A DNA stretch of 64,000 nucleotides from JABDLO01 sp035327565 (GCA_035327565.1 DAOLDB010000006.1:1-64000), one strand, 5' to 3'; positions 9,019 through 19,316 are shown, counted from the stretch's first letter. The notes: a model not told the origin generated them from the letters alone. Numbers and translations: made by a program.

Positions 9019-11256
9019 ATGGCTTTAGTTGCGGAAATAAACGATATAGAAAAAAAGCATACGGATAAGGTATTCAGAAATCTTATGCGAAAGATGCGCA
9101 ATTCGGTCAATGAAATTGATATCATTAACCTGAAGAAAGCCTATGACCTTGCCTGTGATGCACACCAAAATCAGAGAAGAAAATCAGGGGAGCCCTATAT
9201 CCTGCATCCCATTGAAGTGGGACGAATTTGCTTTGAAGAAATTGGGTTGGGACCGACAGCAGTCATTTGTGCCATTCTGCATGATGTAGTTGAAGATACT
9301 CCGGTTACTATTCAGGAAATTGAACAAAACTTTGGACCAAAAATTGGACGTATCGTCGATGGGTTGACCAAATTGGATGGCTTGTACAATGTCGAAAGTC
9401 CCCAGGCTGAGAATTTTAAAAAAGTGCTCAGTTCTTTAGTAGATGATGTAAGAGTAGTTTTAATTAAAATGGCTGACCGCCTACACAATCTTCGTACCAT
9501 AGGCCCAATGCCTAAGCACAAACAATTGAAGATAGCTGCTGAGACCTCATATATATATGCACCTTTGGCGCACCGGCTCGGATTGTATAAGATTAAAACT
9601 GAATTTCAGGACATCTGTATGAAAATTACAGAACCGGACGAATATGAAGAAATTACCCAAAAATTAAAAGATAGTAAATCAGAAAGGACACGTTATATTC
9701 GCGAATTTATAAGGCCTCTTAAAGACAAACTGGAAGAACTCAATATGCCATACAGGGTATTGGGAAGGCCCAAAGCGATTTCTTCTATATGGAATAAAAT
9801 CAGAACCAAAAAAATACCTTTTGAAAAGATATATGACCTTTTTGCAGTTCGCATCATTATTGATGTACCATTAGACAAGGAAAAAAGCTATTGCTGGCAG
9901 ATATACTCCATCATTACGGATGTATATACTCCCATCCCTGAAAGATTAAAGGATTGGGTGACCACTCCCAAAGGGAATGGTTATGAATCACTCCATACCA
10001 CTGTCATTGGCCCGAAAGGCCGGTTTGTGGAGGTACAGATCCGAAGTGAGCGGATGGATGAAATTGCAGAAAGAGGGTTTGCCGCACATTGGAAATACAA
10101 GAATATTAAAAGCGCCCACAGTGTTTATGATGCCTGGTTAGATAACATCAGAGTGCTTTTGGACAACTCCCATTCTGATGCCCTGGAGTTTATGAATGAT
10201 TTTAAAACCAATCTCTTCAACGAGGAGGTGTATGTCTTTACACCCGCAGGTGACATGAGGATTCTTCCCAAAGGAGCTACGGCATTGGATTTTGCATTCG
10301 ATATTCATACAGATATAGGTTACCATGCCACCGCCATCAAAGTCAATGACAAACTGGTGCCTATGGGTTATATATTAAACAATGGTGACCAGCTTAAAGT
10401 CACAACCCAAAAAAACCAAAAACCCAATGAATCCTGGCTGAAATTGGTAGTCACAGGCAAAGCGCGATCCAAAATTCGCTCTGCCATGAAGGAAGAACAA
10501 AGAAAGCAAGGGGAGTTTGGTAAGGAAGCCATTGAAAGGAAACTGAAAAATTTGAAGCTGGACTTTGAGGCCAATATTGATGCTTTGGTTAAATACTACA
10601 ATTTCCGGTCTAGACCTGAATTATATTTAGCCTTTGCGGAAGAGCGGTTAAAAATATCTGAACTCAATAAATTTAAAGTTGAGAACGGAAAATTGATTTT
10701 TAAGGAGAGCGGTGGCCATACCGAAGATAAGCCCGAAAAATCGCAACAAGAGGAAGCTCAAATAAAGCCATTAAAAAAATCAGTTAAGAATAAATCAAAT
10801 ATTCTGGTCAATGGTGAACCGGCCGATGTATATGATTTTAGTCTCGCCACTTGTTGCAGCCCGGTACATGGGGATAATATTTTTGGATATATTACTGCCA
10901 GTCAGGGACTTAAAATACATAGAATAAATTGCCCTAATGCAATGCGCCTCATGGCCAACTTTGGATACAGGCTTTTGAAAGCAGAATGGGTAGAGCTGGA
11001 AGACAGGGATTTTGTGGTTGACCTTGTCATTAATGGTATTGACACGGGTATTGGAGTGATTCAAAGATTAACCAATGTAATTTCCAATAATTTAGGGATG
11101 AACATTCGTTCCTTCTCGATAGCAGGAAATGACGGCTATTATGAAGGGAATCTCAGTATTGTAGTATCCAACAAAAGACAGCTTTATCAGGCAGTAAGCG
11201 CCCTCGAAAAACTCGAAGGAGTATCCAGTGTTACCAGAGTAGAAAATCCAACCTAA
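9019..11256 (+). CDS. Bifunctional (p)ppGpp synthetase/hydrolase, RelA/SpoT family
   Basis: Makes and degrades the stringent-response alarmone (p)ppGpp. In order: an HD hydrolase domain with HPIEVG and ILHDVVEDT (about residues 50-100); a synthetase domain with YDLFAVRI, a GNGYESLHT motif and VEVQIRS (about 250-370); a TGS domain (VYVFTPAGDMRILPKG, near 405); and a C-terminal ACT domain. Both active sites look intact, so it is a Rel/SpoT-type bifunctional enzyme of normal length. The frame is open from GTG at 9007, but ATG at 9019 (MALVAEIN) is preferred. It appears to be a single-gene transcript. Confidence 0.95.
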   Translation: MALVAEINDIEKKHTDKVFRNLMRKMRNSVNEIDIINLKKAYDLACDAHQNQRRKSGEPYILHPIEVGRICFEEIGLGPTAVICAILHDVVEDTPVTIQEIEQNFGPKIGRIVDGLTKLDGLYNVESPQAENFKKVLSSLVDDVRVVLIKMADRLHNLRTIGPMPKHKQLKIAAETSYIYAPLAHRLGLYKIKTEFQDICMKITEPDEYEEITQKLKDSKSERTRYIREFIRPLKDKLEELNMPYRVLGRPKAISSIWNKIRTKKIPFEKIYDLFAVRIIIDVPLDKEKSYCWQIYSIITDVYTPIPERLKDWVTTPKGNGYESLHTTVIGPKGRFVEVQIRSERMDEIAERGFAAHWKYKNIKSAHSVYDAWLDNIRVLLDNSHSDALEFMNDFKTNLFNEEVYVFTPAGDMRILPKGATALDFAFDIHTDIGYHATAIKVNDKLVPMGYILNNGDQLKVTTQKNQKPNESWLKLVVTGKARSKIRSAMKEEQRKQGEFGKEAIERKLKNLKLDFEANIDALVKYYNFRSRPELYLAFAEERLKISELNKFKVENGKLIFKESGGHTEDKPEKSQQEEAQIKPLKKSVKNKSNILVNGEPADVYDFSLATCCSPVHGDNIFGYITASQGLKIHRINCPNAMRLMANFGYRLLKAEWVELEDRDFVVDLVINGIDTGIGVIQRLTNVISNNLGMNIRSFSIAGNDGYYEGNLSIVVSNKRQLYQAVSALEKLEGVSSVTRVENPT

Positions 11257-11424
11257 ATGGTAAGGGCCATAATTAAAACAAATCTAATACATACTTTGAG
11301 CCATCATGGTAACTTGAAATCAATCAAAAGACGATTTGGATTGAAACCTTTCTTTTGTTATTCCCATTACATTGATTGAATTATCTCATAAATTTTTGCC
11401 CTTTTGAAACTATAAAATGGATAA

Positions 11425-11913
11425 ATGATGAATATCGCGGAAGAAAAACAAGGAATTCAATTCGAAGAAGTAAAAAATATATTTTCTGCCTACCTGGAAA
11501 AAAATCAATTGCGAAAAACACCTGAACGTTATGCAATCCTGGACGAAATATACAGTCGTTCTGATCACTTCGATGCAGAAGAGTTGTATATAAATATGAA
11601 AATGAGAAATTATAGAGTGAGTAGGGCCACAGTATATAATACTTTGGAATTACTGGTCAATTGTGATCTCGTTACCAAACATCAATTTGGAAAAAACCTT
11701 GCCCAATACGAAAAATCATATGGATATAAACAACATGATCACCTCATATGCGTCGATTGCAGTAAGGTGCTTGAATTTTGTGATCCCAGAATTCAGCAAA
11801 TAAAAAACATGATGGGTGAAATCCTGAAATTTAAAGTAACCCACCATTCGCTCAACCTTTATGGCAAGTGTCAGGGAGCCTGTGAAAAAACTTCAGGAAA
11901 GGATGTATCTTAA
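11425..11913 (+). CDS. Fur-family metal-dependent transcriptional regulator
   Basis: DNA-binding repressor of the Fur/PerR/Zur family. The N-terminal winged helix includes LRKTPERYAILDEIY and a recognition helix region YRVSRATVYNTLELL (about residues 58-73). The C-terminal metal/dimer domain has HDHLICVDCSK with one CxxC pair and a later C..C pair in GKCQGAC, giving a structural zinc site. At 162 aa the length is normal. Whether it senses iron, zinc or peroxide cannot be told from sequence alone. No metal-uptake genes lie next to it. Confidence 0.93.
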   Translation: MMNIAEEKQGIQFEEVKNIFSAYLEKNQLRKTPERYAILDEIYSRSDHFDAEELYINMKMRNYRVSRATVYNTLELLVNCDLVTKHQFGKNLAQYEKSYGYKQHDHLICVDCSKVLEFCDPRIQQIKNMMGEILKFKVTHHSLNLYGKCQGACEKTSGKDVS

Positions 11914-12256
11914 CTGCTTTCTACGAAAAGTTAGTGAAATGACTCAGTGATATTTTAGCCACAAAGTGCACAAAGACTAGCACAAATATCTTAAAGGGTA
12001 TCATTCTTGAAAAGATTTGTCTTTAACATAATTAATGATTCAGCTTTTTGATTGCATGAGAAAAATTATGAAAACAAAGAATTGATTCAATTAGATTTAT
12101 TCCCATTTTCATAACTTGAAATTGCTTCAGGCTTTGGTTCACCGTTTCCGTGGCACAGGAAACCATAGAAAATAATCCATTTCAATTATAATCAATGATA
12201 ATATCTTGAATTGTTATTATATTAATTACCTTCAACTTTTACCAATTCATTATTTT
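11914..12256. other. Intergenic region with CACAAAG elements
   Basis: Non-coding gap between the Fur-family gene and the acylase. It carries two exact CACAAAG heptamers (11960 and 11969, 9 bases apart) and a CACAAAT at 11981, the same dispersed element seen at 3809-3847. No promoter with both boxes was found. Confidence 0.5.
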
Positions 12257-14413
12257 ATGTTTGTATGCAGGTTCTTCTTACTTTCATGTAGGTTTAAATT
12301 TCATTTTCAATCTGAAATTTTGCCATTAGCTATACTATGCTTTGGTTTAGCCTCGCTGTGGTCCTGTACGTCGCGAAAATTGAATTGGACTGAACATCCG
12401 GATGTTGAAATTATCAGGGATCAATGGGGAGTTCCACACATATATGGTGTTACCGATGCCGATGTGGCATATGGTCTTGCATGGGCCCAGGCTGAAGACG
12501 ATTTTGTTACTGTTCAGGAGCAAATGATGGCCATCAAAGGACTTTATGGAAGTTATAAGGGAAAGGAGGGGGCAATGCTGGATTTTGGTATACATTTTAT
12601 GGGACTTCGGGAAGTGGTTGAAAAAAATTATGAAAAAGAAATTTCCGAAGATTTTAAAATAATACTGGAAGCCTTTGCTGCGGGATTTAATCAATATTTT
12701 CTCCTGAATCCCAAAGAAGTATTAGTAAAAAAAGTATTTCCGGTCAGTCCCCATGATATCCTTGCAGGATACTTGTTGGGTGTAGTGCAAATGACGGGAG
12801 CTTTGGAAGACTTAGGGTCGATCACAAATGGAACCATTGTGTCGCGATTAGGAGATGAAAGAGGATCTAACGCCATTGCCATCAGCAGTCGTCGTACGGA
12901 TGACAGCTGTACCTATTTGGCCATCAATTCACATCAACCAATGGAAGGGTGGTACTCATGGTACGAAGCACACCTTATCAGCGAAGAAGGATTGAATATT
13001 ACAGGGGGAACTTTCCCCGGGGGAGTGACTATATTCCATGGGGTGAATGATCATCTGGGATGGGCACATACTGTCAATCATGCGGATTTTTCGGATGTGT
13101 ACAAGCTAAGAATGCATGAAACCAAAAAGGACCATTATTATTTTGATGGTGCTTGGTTGCCATTGGAAAAAATTACTTACCGGTCATGGGTCAAAGTATT
13201 ACGATTTTTAAGAATTCCGATTACCCGGAAGATTTACAAAAGTCTGTATGGACCGACATTTAAAACGGGTGAGGGCGTGTTTGCCTGGAGGTATGTGGCG
13301 GCATACAGCCTGAAAGCTCCTGAGCAATGGTACAGGATGAATAAAGCCAAAGGCTTCACAGAATTCAGAAAGGCATTAGAAATTCGTGGCATACCATGCA
13401 CCAATATTATTTATGCCGACCGGTTTGATACCCTATATTATATAAGCAACGGAGCCTTGCCTGACAGGGATCCAAAATTTCAATGGAGTGGTATTTTGCC
13501 AGGGGATACTTCTGCCACACTTTGGGATGATCAGTGGATTGCATTAGATTCTTTACCACAGGTGTTGAATCCTGAAAGTGGAATTGTTTTCAATACTAAC
13601 AATACACCTTTTCATTCTTCCATAGGAGATGATAATCCAAAAGAGACAGTTTTAAATGCCACAATGGGTTTTCAAAATACCGGTCTTGACAATCTCCGTA
13701 GCATTCGTTTGGCAGAATTGTTAACAGAGTTTTCCATCTTTTCATGGGAAGATTTTAAAAATATAAAATTTGACAGGAATTATCCATCTCATATGATGGC
13801 ACCCAATATCAAAAATCTTGAATTCCTCTTTAAGCTGGATGAGACCATTCATACCGGACTGGCATATGAGATCGGATTGCTAAAAAGCTGGAGAAGAAGC
13901 ACACAGCCGGAGGACACCATTGCTATATTATTCATTGAGACGTACCGGAGTTTACTTGACATTATGCATCAGGATTTTTCTTTAAAAAGAGGTGCCTCTA
14001 TGACTGAAGAGCAAGCCATTGCTGCTGTACGGTCTGCAAGTGACTCCTTGATTAAAAAATTTGGGAAAGTCACCATGCCTTTAGGTGAGGTTCAAAGGCA
14101 CGTCAGGGGAGATATCAATTTGCCAATAGGCGGAGGCCCGGGTGTATTGGCAGCCATACATTCCCGTCCCTATGGAGAACAGGTATATAAAGCCCATTCG
14201 GGTGAATCGTTTATAATGATGGTTACAATGAGTCCCTCAAAAATGGAGATAGAAACCATCAACGCATATGGATCATCAACGAGAAAAGACAGCCCTCATT
14301 ATACAGACCAGATGGAAAGTTTCGTCCAACAAAAATTGAAACCGTCTTCATTGAAAATACCCGAAGAAAATGAAATCTTAAGAAAATACCGACCTTGGGT
14401 GAGTAATCGTTAA
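12257..14413 (+). CDS. Penicillin-acylase-family N-terminal nucleophile hydrolase, exported
   Basis: Secreted Ntn amidohydrolase related to penicillin acylase, aculeacin acylase and AHL acylases; cleaves an amide bond of an acylated substrate. The alpha-chain hallmark EIIRDQWGVPHIYG lies near residue 55. The self-processing site is ERGSNAIAI, where the serine codon at 12866-12868 would become the beta-chain N-terminal nucleophile. Later segments (NSHQPM, GVTIFHGVNDHLGWAHT) are typical. An LWSC lipobox-like motif near residue 37 suggests a lipoprotein, although the N-terminal region is long. The frame opens at TTG 12206; ATG 12257 is preferred. The true substrate is unknown. Confidence 0.85.
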   Translation: MFVCRFFLLSCRFKFHFQSEILPLAILCFGLASLWSCTSRKLNWTEHPDVEIIRDQWGVPHIYGVTDADVAYGLAWAQAEDDFVTVQEQMMAIKGLYGSYKGKEGAMLDFGIHFMGLREVVEKNYEKEISEDFKIILEAFAAGFNQYFLLNPKEVLVKKVFPVSPHDILAGYLLGVVQMTGALEDLGSITNGTIVSRLGDERGSNAIAISSRRTDDSCTYLAINSHQPMEGWYSWYEAHLISEEGLNITGGTFPGGVTIFHGVNDHLGWAHTVNHADFSDVYKLRMHETKKDHYYFDGAWLPLEKITYRSWVKVLRFLRIPITRKIYKSLYGPTFKTGEGVFAWRYVAAYSLKAPEQWYRMNKAKGFTEFRKALEIRGIPCTNIIYADRFDTLYYISNGALPDRDPKFQWSGILPGDTSATLWDDQWIALDSLPQVLNPESGIVFNTNNTPFHSSIGDDNPKETVLNATMGFQNTGLDNLRSIRLAELLTEFSIFSWEDFKNIKFDRNYPSHMMAPNIKNLEFLFKLDETIHTGLAYEIGLLKSWRRSTQPEDTIAILFIETYRSLLDIMHQDFSLKRGASMTEEQAIAAVRSASDSLIKKFGKVTMPLGEVQRHVRGDINLPIGGGPGVLAAIHSRPYGEQVYKAHSGESFIMMVTMSPSKMEIETINAYGSSTRKDSPHYTDQMESFVQQKLKPSSLKIPEENEILRKYRPWVSNR

Positions 14414-14558
14414 GTTTGAATTAAAAATCCAAATTTTTGTTGCAGTTATAAATTTTATTTTACATTTTGTAGGATTTGGATTAACATTGAAAACATTTTG
14501 GTTGTACAATATATTGGATACATTGTAGGTTTTCCATAAGCCTTGAAACAAAACAAAT

Positions 14559-16880
14559 ATGCGGATACTAATTTTCAGTTTATTGTTTTTAATGATTACC
14601 TGCGGTATTCATGCACAGATTATCAGGCTAGAGGGTAATGTTATAGATCAAAATACTCAAAGTCCTATTCCTTTTGTAGAAGTTTACGATCAAAATGATG
14701 AATTGCTTTCATTTGGAAACAAAGAAGGGGAATTCAGCATAATGATTGAATTTTCTGACACGATAGTTACTCTTAAGCATCCTGAATATAAATCTGTTCG
14801 CATGAATACACGCCAATTGACGGGAATTCCTGTCCGTATGGAAAAGGCGGATCAATCAGCAGGAACAATTACCGGTGACTTGTCAAGCGAGCAACTCCTT
14901 CATTCCATCAGAAACTCCATTGAAGCCAATACCCTGGATTCCACACACATACTGATAGGTTATTATTCTGAAAAATCGAAAGACAATCAGGAGATCTTCC
15001 ACAATTATGGAGAAGGAGTGATCAGAACTATGAAATATTCGTACAGGAATAGTCCGGATCTGGATTGGGCTTTCCAAATGGAGAACGAAGAATTTGTTGG
15101 TCTTGATAAAGGTTTTTACAAAGATTTTCTCATTAATATGGGAGATGAAGGGTCGCAGGATTATTTTCCGGCTCTCAATACTGCAATGCTTTTGCCCAAA
15201 ACCCACGATTTCCTGAAGACTTCTCTGAGCCCATTGATGGAAGAAAACTTAAGAAGATACCGGTTCCAAATTGAGGGGAAGGTTCTCCAAAGAGAAAACC
15301 CTGCATATGTTGTACATTTTCAACCCACAGATTCACTACGCAGGATGGAAGGATCCTTCCTGGTAGACCAGGCCACCTCTGCGGTTGTTCAGGCCGATTA
15401 TAAAGTTTATATGGATGCAAGAAGGCAGAAAGCGATGTCGTCTTCCAGGTTTCAGATGGATAGTGAAAAAGTACACATAAGATATCTGCCCTATGGCGAT
15501 CGATGGATACCTGGATTGATAGTCCACACCACAGACTATATTTACACACCCACTTCAGACAGGATCAGGTTATTAAAAGTGTATGCAACAACGGGTGTTC
15601 AAAAAGACTCTTTGGATGTGTTGGACAGGGTTACATCAGTGGCTTCAAGAACCCGGATTGAGTCGGTTATACCCTCAGAATCCAATGTTTACTTTTTTGG
15701 TATGAATACCATTCCAAGAACCAGAGATGTCAGAAATTTGGTGGAGAACGTAGAATTGATCATTGATCGCAGAGATATTCAACCCATCGTTTTTTACAAC
15801 GACAAGTACAGCAAAATTCTTGATTTTGCACGTGCACAGAGAAAACATGTTTTAATTGATTTTTATGCCGATTGGAGTGAAGCAAACACCGAGATGGATT
15901 ACACTACATATATGCAACCTAATGTGATCAGAGCAGTCAATAAGAATTTTATAGCATACAAAGTAGATGTTGTAAAAGAAAAAAAACATCCGGTACTGAG
16001 AGAATTGTTTGTTGACGTGGTACCGGCATTTGTTATTGTTTCTCCCCTGGGTCAAATATTGACAACAAAGACCGGCTATATGTTTGAAGATACATTTTTG
16101 GAATTTTTAGGAGAAGCCTCCAGGATCGATGCCGGAAAATTGGTAGATGCATTTGAAAGTGTATCAGGGGCTCAAAGTCGCAAAATTGCTGCGGCTGATA
16201 AAGCACTTTTTGAACAGTTGAAGGATGATGATATGGAAGGTGCAGTCTTTTATCTGGAAAAGTATCTCACTGAAACCAATAACTGGAACGATCCAGTCAT
16301 TCTCAATTTTATATTTGAGCACTTGATGACGAATCCTGAAAGCTTTTATGCATCTCTGCTGGGCAATGAAAGGGATTATTACATTGAGCATTATGGTATG
16401 GAAAAATATACTTCTAAACTCAATGAATTGGCCTTGCTTTACTTTCAGGGCAACATGAATGATCCCAGAAGATATGAACGATACATTCGAAGTCAGGACA
16501 GAGAACTGACTGATAGCCTGACGGGTCTGTTTAATATGGACTACTACGGAAGGGTGGTCAGAGACGAAAGAAGGTATGTTGAAGCGGTCATTGCATATTA
16601 CAATGAATTCGATCACCATCGTTGGGATGATGCAAAATCCCGTTTGTTGACAGCCATTATATTTACTGATCATAACCGTCGATTAAGGGAGTTGATGGAC
16701 ATTTTGCAAAAATTTGAGGCCAGTGCAAAAGACTATGAAAGACTGGATCTGGAAAGCGTGATTCACTATAAGTTAGGAGATCAGGAGAAGGCTTTATTAA
16801 TGATAGAAGAGATCAGAAAACTTGCTTACAAAGAAGGTGTCAATTACCAGGTGGCATTACGCCGATTGGTGGAAGAATGA
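14559..16880 (+). CDS. Exported protein with carboxypeptidase-like regulatory domain and cysteine-less thioredoxin-like domain
   Basis: A signal peptide (about residues 1-20) is followed by a carboxypeptidase-D-regulatory-like beta-sandwich (EGNVIDQNTQSPIPFVEV, about 24-95). A middle region of about 300 residues has no family I can name. Residues about 425-530 have a thioredoxin-like fold (VLIDFYADWSEANTEM ... VVPAFVIVSPLGQIL) including the cis-Pro region VVPAF. The usual CxxC is replaced by WSEA, so it cannot do disulfide chemistry. The last 200 residues are helical and may be a repeat domain. It probably acts in the periplasm or on the surface. Function is unknown. Confidence 0.75.
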   Translation: MRILIFSLLFLMITCGIHAQIIRLEGNVIDQNTQSPIPFVEVYDQNDELLSFGNKEGEFSIMIEFSDTIVTLKHPEYKSVRMNTRQLTGIPVRMEKADQSAGTITGDLSSEQLLHSIRNSIEANTLDSTHILIGYYSEKSKDNQEIFHNYGEGVIRTMKYSYRNSPDLDWAFQMENEEFVGLDKGFYKDFLINMGDEGSQDYFPALNTAMLLPKTHDFLKTSLSPLMEENLRRYRFQIEGKVLQRENPAYVVHFQPTDSLRRMEGSFLVDQATSAVVQADYKVYMDARRQKAMSSSRFQMDSEKVHIRYLPYGDRWIPGLIVHTTDYIYTPTSDRIRLLKVYATTGVQKDSLDVLDRVTSVASRTRIESVIPSESNVYFFGMNTIPRTRDVRNLVENVELIIDRRDIQPIVFYNDKYSKILDFARAQRKHVLIDFYADWSEANTEMDYTTYMQPNVIRAVNKNFIAYKVDVVKEKKHPVLRELFVDVVPAFVIVSPLGQILTTKTGYMFEDTFLEFLGEASRIDAGKLVDAFESVSGAQSRKIAAADKALFEQLKDDDMEGAVFYLEKYLTETNNWNDPVILNFIFEHLMTNPESFYASLLGNERDYYIEHYGMEKYTSKLNELALLYFQGNMNDPRRYERYIRSQDRELTDSLTGLFNMDYYGRVVRDERRYVEAVIAYYNEFDHHRWDDAKSRLLTAIIFTDHNRRLRELMDILQKFEASAKDYERLDLESVIHYKLGDQEKALLMIEEIRKLAYKEGVNYQVALRRLVEE

Positions 16881-16920
16881 TAAATGTAACATAGAAATCA
16901 TAAAACGGATGCCATGCTTG

Positions 16921-17271
16921 TTAATACCGCATCATCACAGCTACTTTCTCCACTTTTCCACCCAACTGAGGATTGATTTTTGACAATGTAACCTGAGCAT
17001 TGGAAACCATGCCGAATTCTTCCCGGATTCGATACAGAATGCGATATACCACTGTTTCTAAGAGTTTTTGGGTGATATTCATTTCCTGCTGGCATATTTT
17101 ATAGACGTCTTCATAATTTATAGTTTGGCGGATTTGATCTGAGTCGTTTCCCGGGCTGCTTAAAACCATATGTATATCCAGCAAAAACCGGTTACCTGCA
17201 ATACGCTCTTCTTCATAGTATCCGTGATAAGCAAAAAATTCAGCGCCGGCAATCGTAATCGAAGTTTGCAT
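16921..17271 (-). CDS. folB: Dihydroneopterin aldolase
   Basis: Converts 7,8-dihydroneopterin to 6-hydroxymethyl-7,8-dihydropterin and glycolaldehyde in folate synthesis; cytoplasmic. The family motif FFAYHGYYEEER is at about residues 12-23 and the C-terminal KINPQLGGKVEKVAV at 97-111. The length of 116 aa is typical. It converges with the upstream 773-aa exported protein gene with a 40-bp gap. A TACTTTTG element (minus strand, 17291-17298) 20 bp upstream of the ATG may be its -7 box. Confidence 0.93.
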   Translation of the reverse strand: MQTSITIAGAEFFAYHGYYEEERIAGNRFLLDIHMVLSSPGNDSDQIRQTINYEDVYKICQQEMNITQKLLETVVYRILYRIREEFGMVSNAQVTLSKINPQLGGKVEKVAVMMRY

Positions 17272-17290
17272 GAAGTAGTAATTTTGATGT

Positions 17291-17298
17291 CAAAAGTA
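17291..17298 (-). promoter_or_regulatory. Possible -7 promoter element of folB
   Basis: TACTTTTG on the minus strand fits TAnnTTTG and sits 20 bp before the folB start. No TTG at the usual upstream distance was found, so it is a weak call. Confidence 0.3.
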
Positions 17299-17463
17299 CA
17301 GATTTTTGATATTTGAGGATGTAGACATGGACTCATTCCCATTATGGGTTGAATGTATATTTGTTCCGGCAATTGATAATAATTCGTTCATATACTGATC
17401 ATGCTAAGCTTTCCTTGAAATCAGCGCACATCCCCAAACCAATAATTTAATTTTTGTATACTA

Positions 17464-17496
17464 TTGACAGGAGATTTCCATTTTGCACTACCTTTG
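17464..17496 (+). promoter_or_regulatory. Predicted promoter of glutaryl-CoA dehydrogenase gene
   Basis: TTG (17464-17466) and TACCTTTG (17489-17496) separated by 22 bp match the Bacteroidota -33/-7 pattern. The -7 box ends 32 bp before the ATG at 17529. Confidence 0.55.
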
Positions 17497-17528
17497 CCCA
17501 TCTTTTAATACTTTTAAACCATTGAAGA

Positions 17529-18737
17529 ATGAAGACGGCCGAAACCATAAAAAGATCAGTAAAAACGGATGTATATGAGCATCACGATTATTACCTTGTC
17601 GATGAGCTGCTTGATGATGATCATAAATTAGCCAGGGATTCCGTTCGCCAATGGGTAAAACAGGAAGTCAGTCCCATCATCGAAGAATATTCTCACAGAG
17701 CAGAGTGTCCAATGCATTTGTTCAAGGGTCTGGCTGAAATCGGATCTTATGGGCCTAGTTTGCCAGTAGAATACGGTGGGGGAGGCATGGATGAAATCGC
17801 CTATGGTGTGATCATGCAGGAACTGGAAAGAGGAGACTCAGGTGTCCGGTCCATGGCCTCTGTACAGGGTTCTTTGGTTATGTATCCCATATACCGGTTT
17901 GGTTCTGAAGCTCAGAAGAGAAAATATCTACCCAAACTGGGGGATGGTACATACATAGGATGTTTTGGACTTACAGAGCCCGATCATGGAAGTAATCCGG
18001 CCGGTATGGTTACAAACATTAAAAAAGAAGGAAAGGGCTACCTGTTAAACGGTGCCAAGATGTGGATCACCAACTCCCCGGTGGCTGATATTGCAGTGGT
18101 ATGGGCTCGCAATGAAGAGGGAATGATCAAAGGTATGATTGTAGAAAAAGGCATGGAGGGGTTTTCCGCTCCAGAAATTCACGGAAAATGGTCGCTCAGA
18201 GCTTCCATTACGGGAGAATTGGTTTTTGAAAATGTATTCATTCCTGAAGAGAATATTTTACCTGGAGTGGAAGGCCTTAAGGGGCCATTGTCCTGCCTAT
18301 CCAAGGCTAGATATGGCATTGCCTGGGGTGCCATAGGAGCTGCTTTAGATTGTTACGATTCGGCTTTGAGGTATTCGAAAGAGAGAATTCAATTTGGAAA
18401 ACCCATCGGTCAATTTCAATTGACGCAGAAAAAACTGGCTGAAATGATCACAGAAATTACTAAAGCCCAATTGTTGGTTTGGAGATTAGGCAAACTCGCC
18501 AATGAAAGCAGAGCTACACCGGCACAGATTTCTATGGCAAAACGAAACAATGTCATGATGGCTTTGGAAGTGGCCAGGGAAGCCAGACAAATACATGGTG
18601 GCATGGGTATCACCAATGAATATCCTATCATGCGACATATGATGAATCTGGAAACCGTATTAACCTATGAAGGGACACATGATATCCATCTACTCATTAC
18701 CGGCATGGACGTTACCGGATTGAATGCATTTCAATGA
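17529..18737 (+). CDS. gcdH: Glutaryl-CoA dehydrogenase (acyl-CoA dehydrogenase family)
   Basis: FAD enzyme that oxidises and decarboxylates glutaryl-CoA to crotonyl-CoA in lysine, tryptophan and aromatic acid breakdown. GCDH-type signatures run through the whole protein: RSMASVQGSLVMYPIY near residue 115, CFGLTEPDHGSNPAGM near 150, SLRASITGEL near 225 and ARYGIAWGAIGAALD near 262. The catalytic glutamate is in TYEGTHD (about residue 381). Short-chain acyl-CoA dehydrogenases lack the RS..SVQ and PDHGS..AGM combination, which is why I prefer GCDH. The length of 402 aa is normal. It appears to be transcribed alone from the promoter at 17464-17496. Confidence 0.9.
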   Translation: MKTAETIKRSVKTDVYEHHDYYLVDELLDDDHKLARDSVRQWVKQEVSPIIEEYSHRAECPMHLFKGLAEIGSYGPSLPVEYGGGGMDEIAYGVIMQELERGDSGVRSMASVQGSLVMYPIYRFGSEAQKRKYLPKLGDGTYIGCFGLTEPDHGSNPAGMVTNIKKEGKGYLLNGAKMWITNSPVADIAVVWARNEEGMIKGMIVEKGMEGFSAPEIHGKWSLRASITGELVFENVFIPEENILPGVEGLKGPLSCLSKARYGIAWGAIGAALDCYDSALRYSKERIQFGKPIGQFQLTQKKLAEMITEITKAQLLVWRLGKLANESRATPAQISMAKRNNVMMALEVAREARQIHGGMGITNEYPIMRHMMNLETVLTYEGTHDIHLLITGMDVTGLNAFQ

Positions 18738-18785
18738 TTAATGAGGATCAGAAATGTATTTTCAATTGTACCTAATCGATGAAGT

Positions 18786-19199
18786 ATGGTACTTACATTT
18801 AGCTTTTCTCATCCAGCCAGGAAGGTGATTGGTTATTTTTCAAATATAGAATTATTGGTCAAGTCCCATCCTGTCATTAAAAAGGCTTTTCCTATAGAGG
18901 AAAACAAGTATGTTATTCACGAAACACTTCATTTTTTTTGGTTTACTTATTCGTTTCAATACGTAGCAACCATACAGTTGTACAAAGACACAAATGAAGT
19001 CAGAATTGATGCCAATATAAAAAACCTCACTATTGTTACCATGAAATTCTTATTGGAAGAGAATAACCAAACCACTTTAGTCACTGAAACCATTGATATA
19101 AAAAGTAGTTTACCTTTTTCCATTGCATTGATTAAGAAGGTATTCAAAGATCAGCATGGGCAATGGTTTACCAATATAGAGAAAATACTGGAAGAGTAA
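18786..19199 (+). CDS. Hypothetical protein, possible SRPBCC-fold
   Basis: A 137-aa cytoplasmic protein with no signal peptide or membrane segment. The order of strands, a central IRIDANIKNLTIVTMKFLL-like region and a C-terminal helix (SIALIKKVFKDQHGQWFTNIEKILEE) resemble small SRPBCC/START-like proteins, but no defining motif is visible. It starts 48 bp after gcdH on the same strand and could be read from the same transcript. Function is unknown. Confidence 0.6.
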   Translation: MVLTFSFSHPARKVIGYFSNIELLVKSHPVIKKAFPIEENKYVIHETLHFFWFTYSFQYVATIQLYKDTNEVRIDANIKNLTIVTMKFLLEENNQTTLVTETIDIKSSLPFSIALIKKVFKDQHGQWFTNIEKILEE

Positions 19200-19316
19200 T
19201 TACTATTTGTTCCTTGTTTTTATGGTAAATGCGCAAATAAAGTTAAATGCTTTCATCATCGACCTTTTGTCAAACTGCCTGTGGATATAACAACAATAGC
19301 TTCTTTGACGTTGTTA

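Noticed and set aside
16164..16673. 169-aa minus-strand open frame
   Set aside because: Antisense to the 773-aa exported protein, with no recognisable motif.
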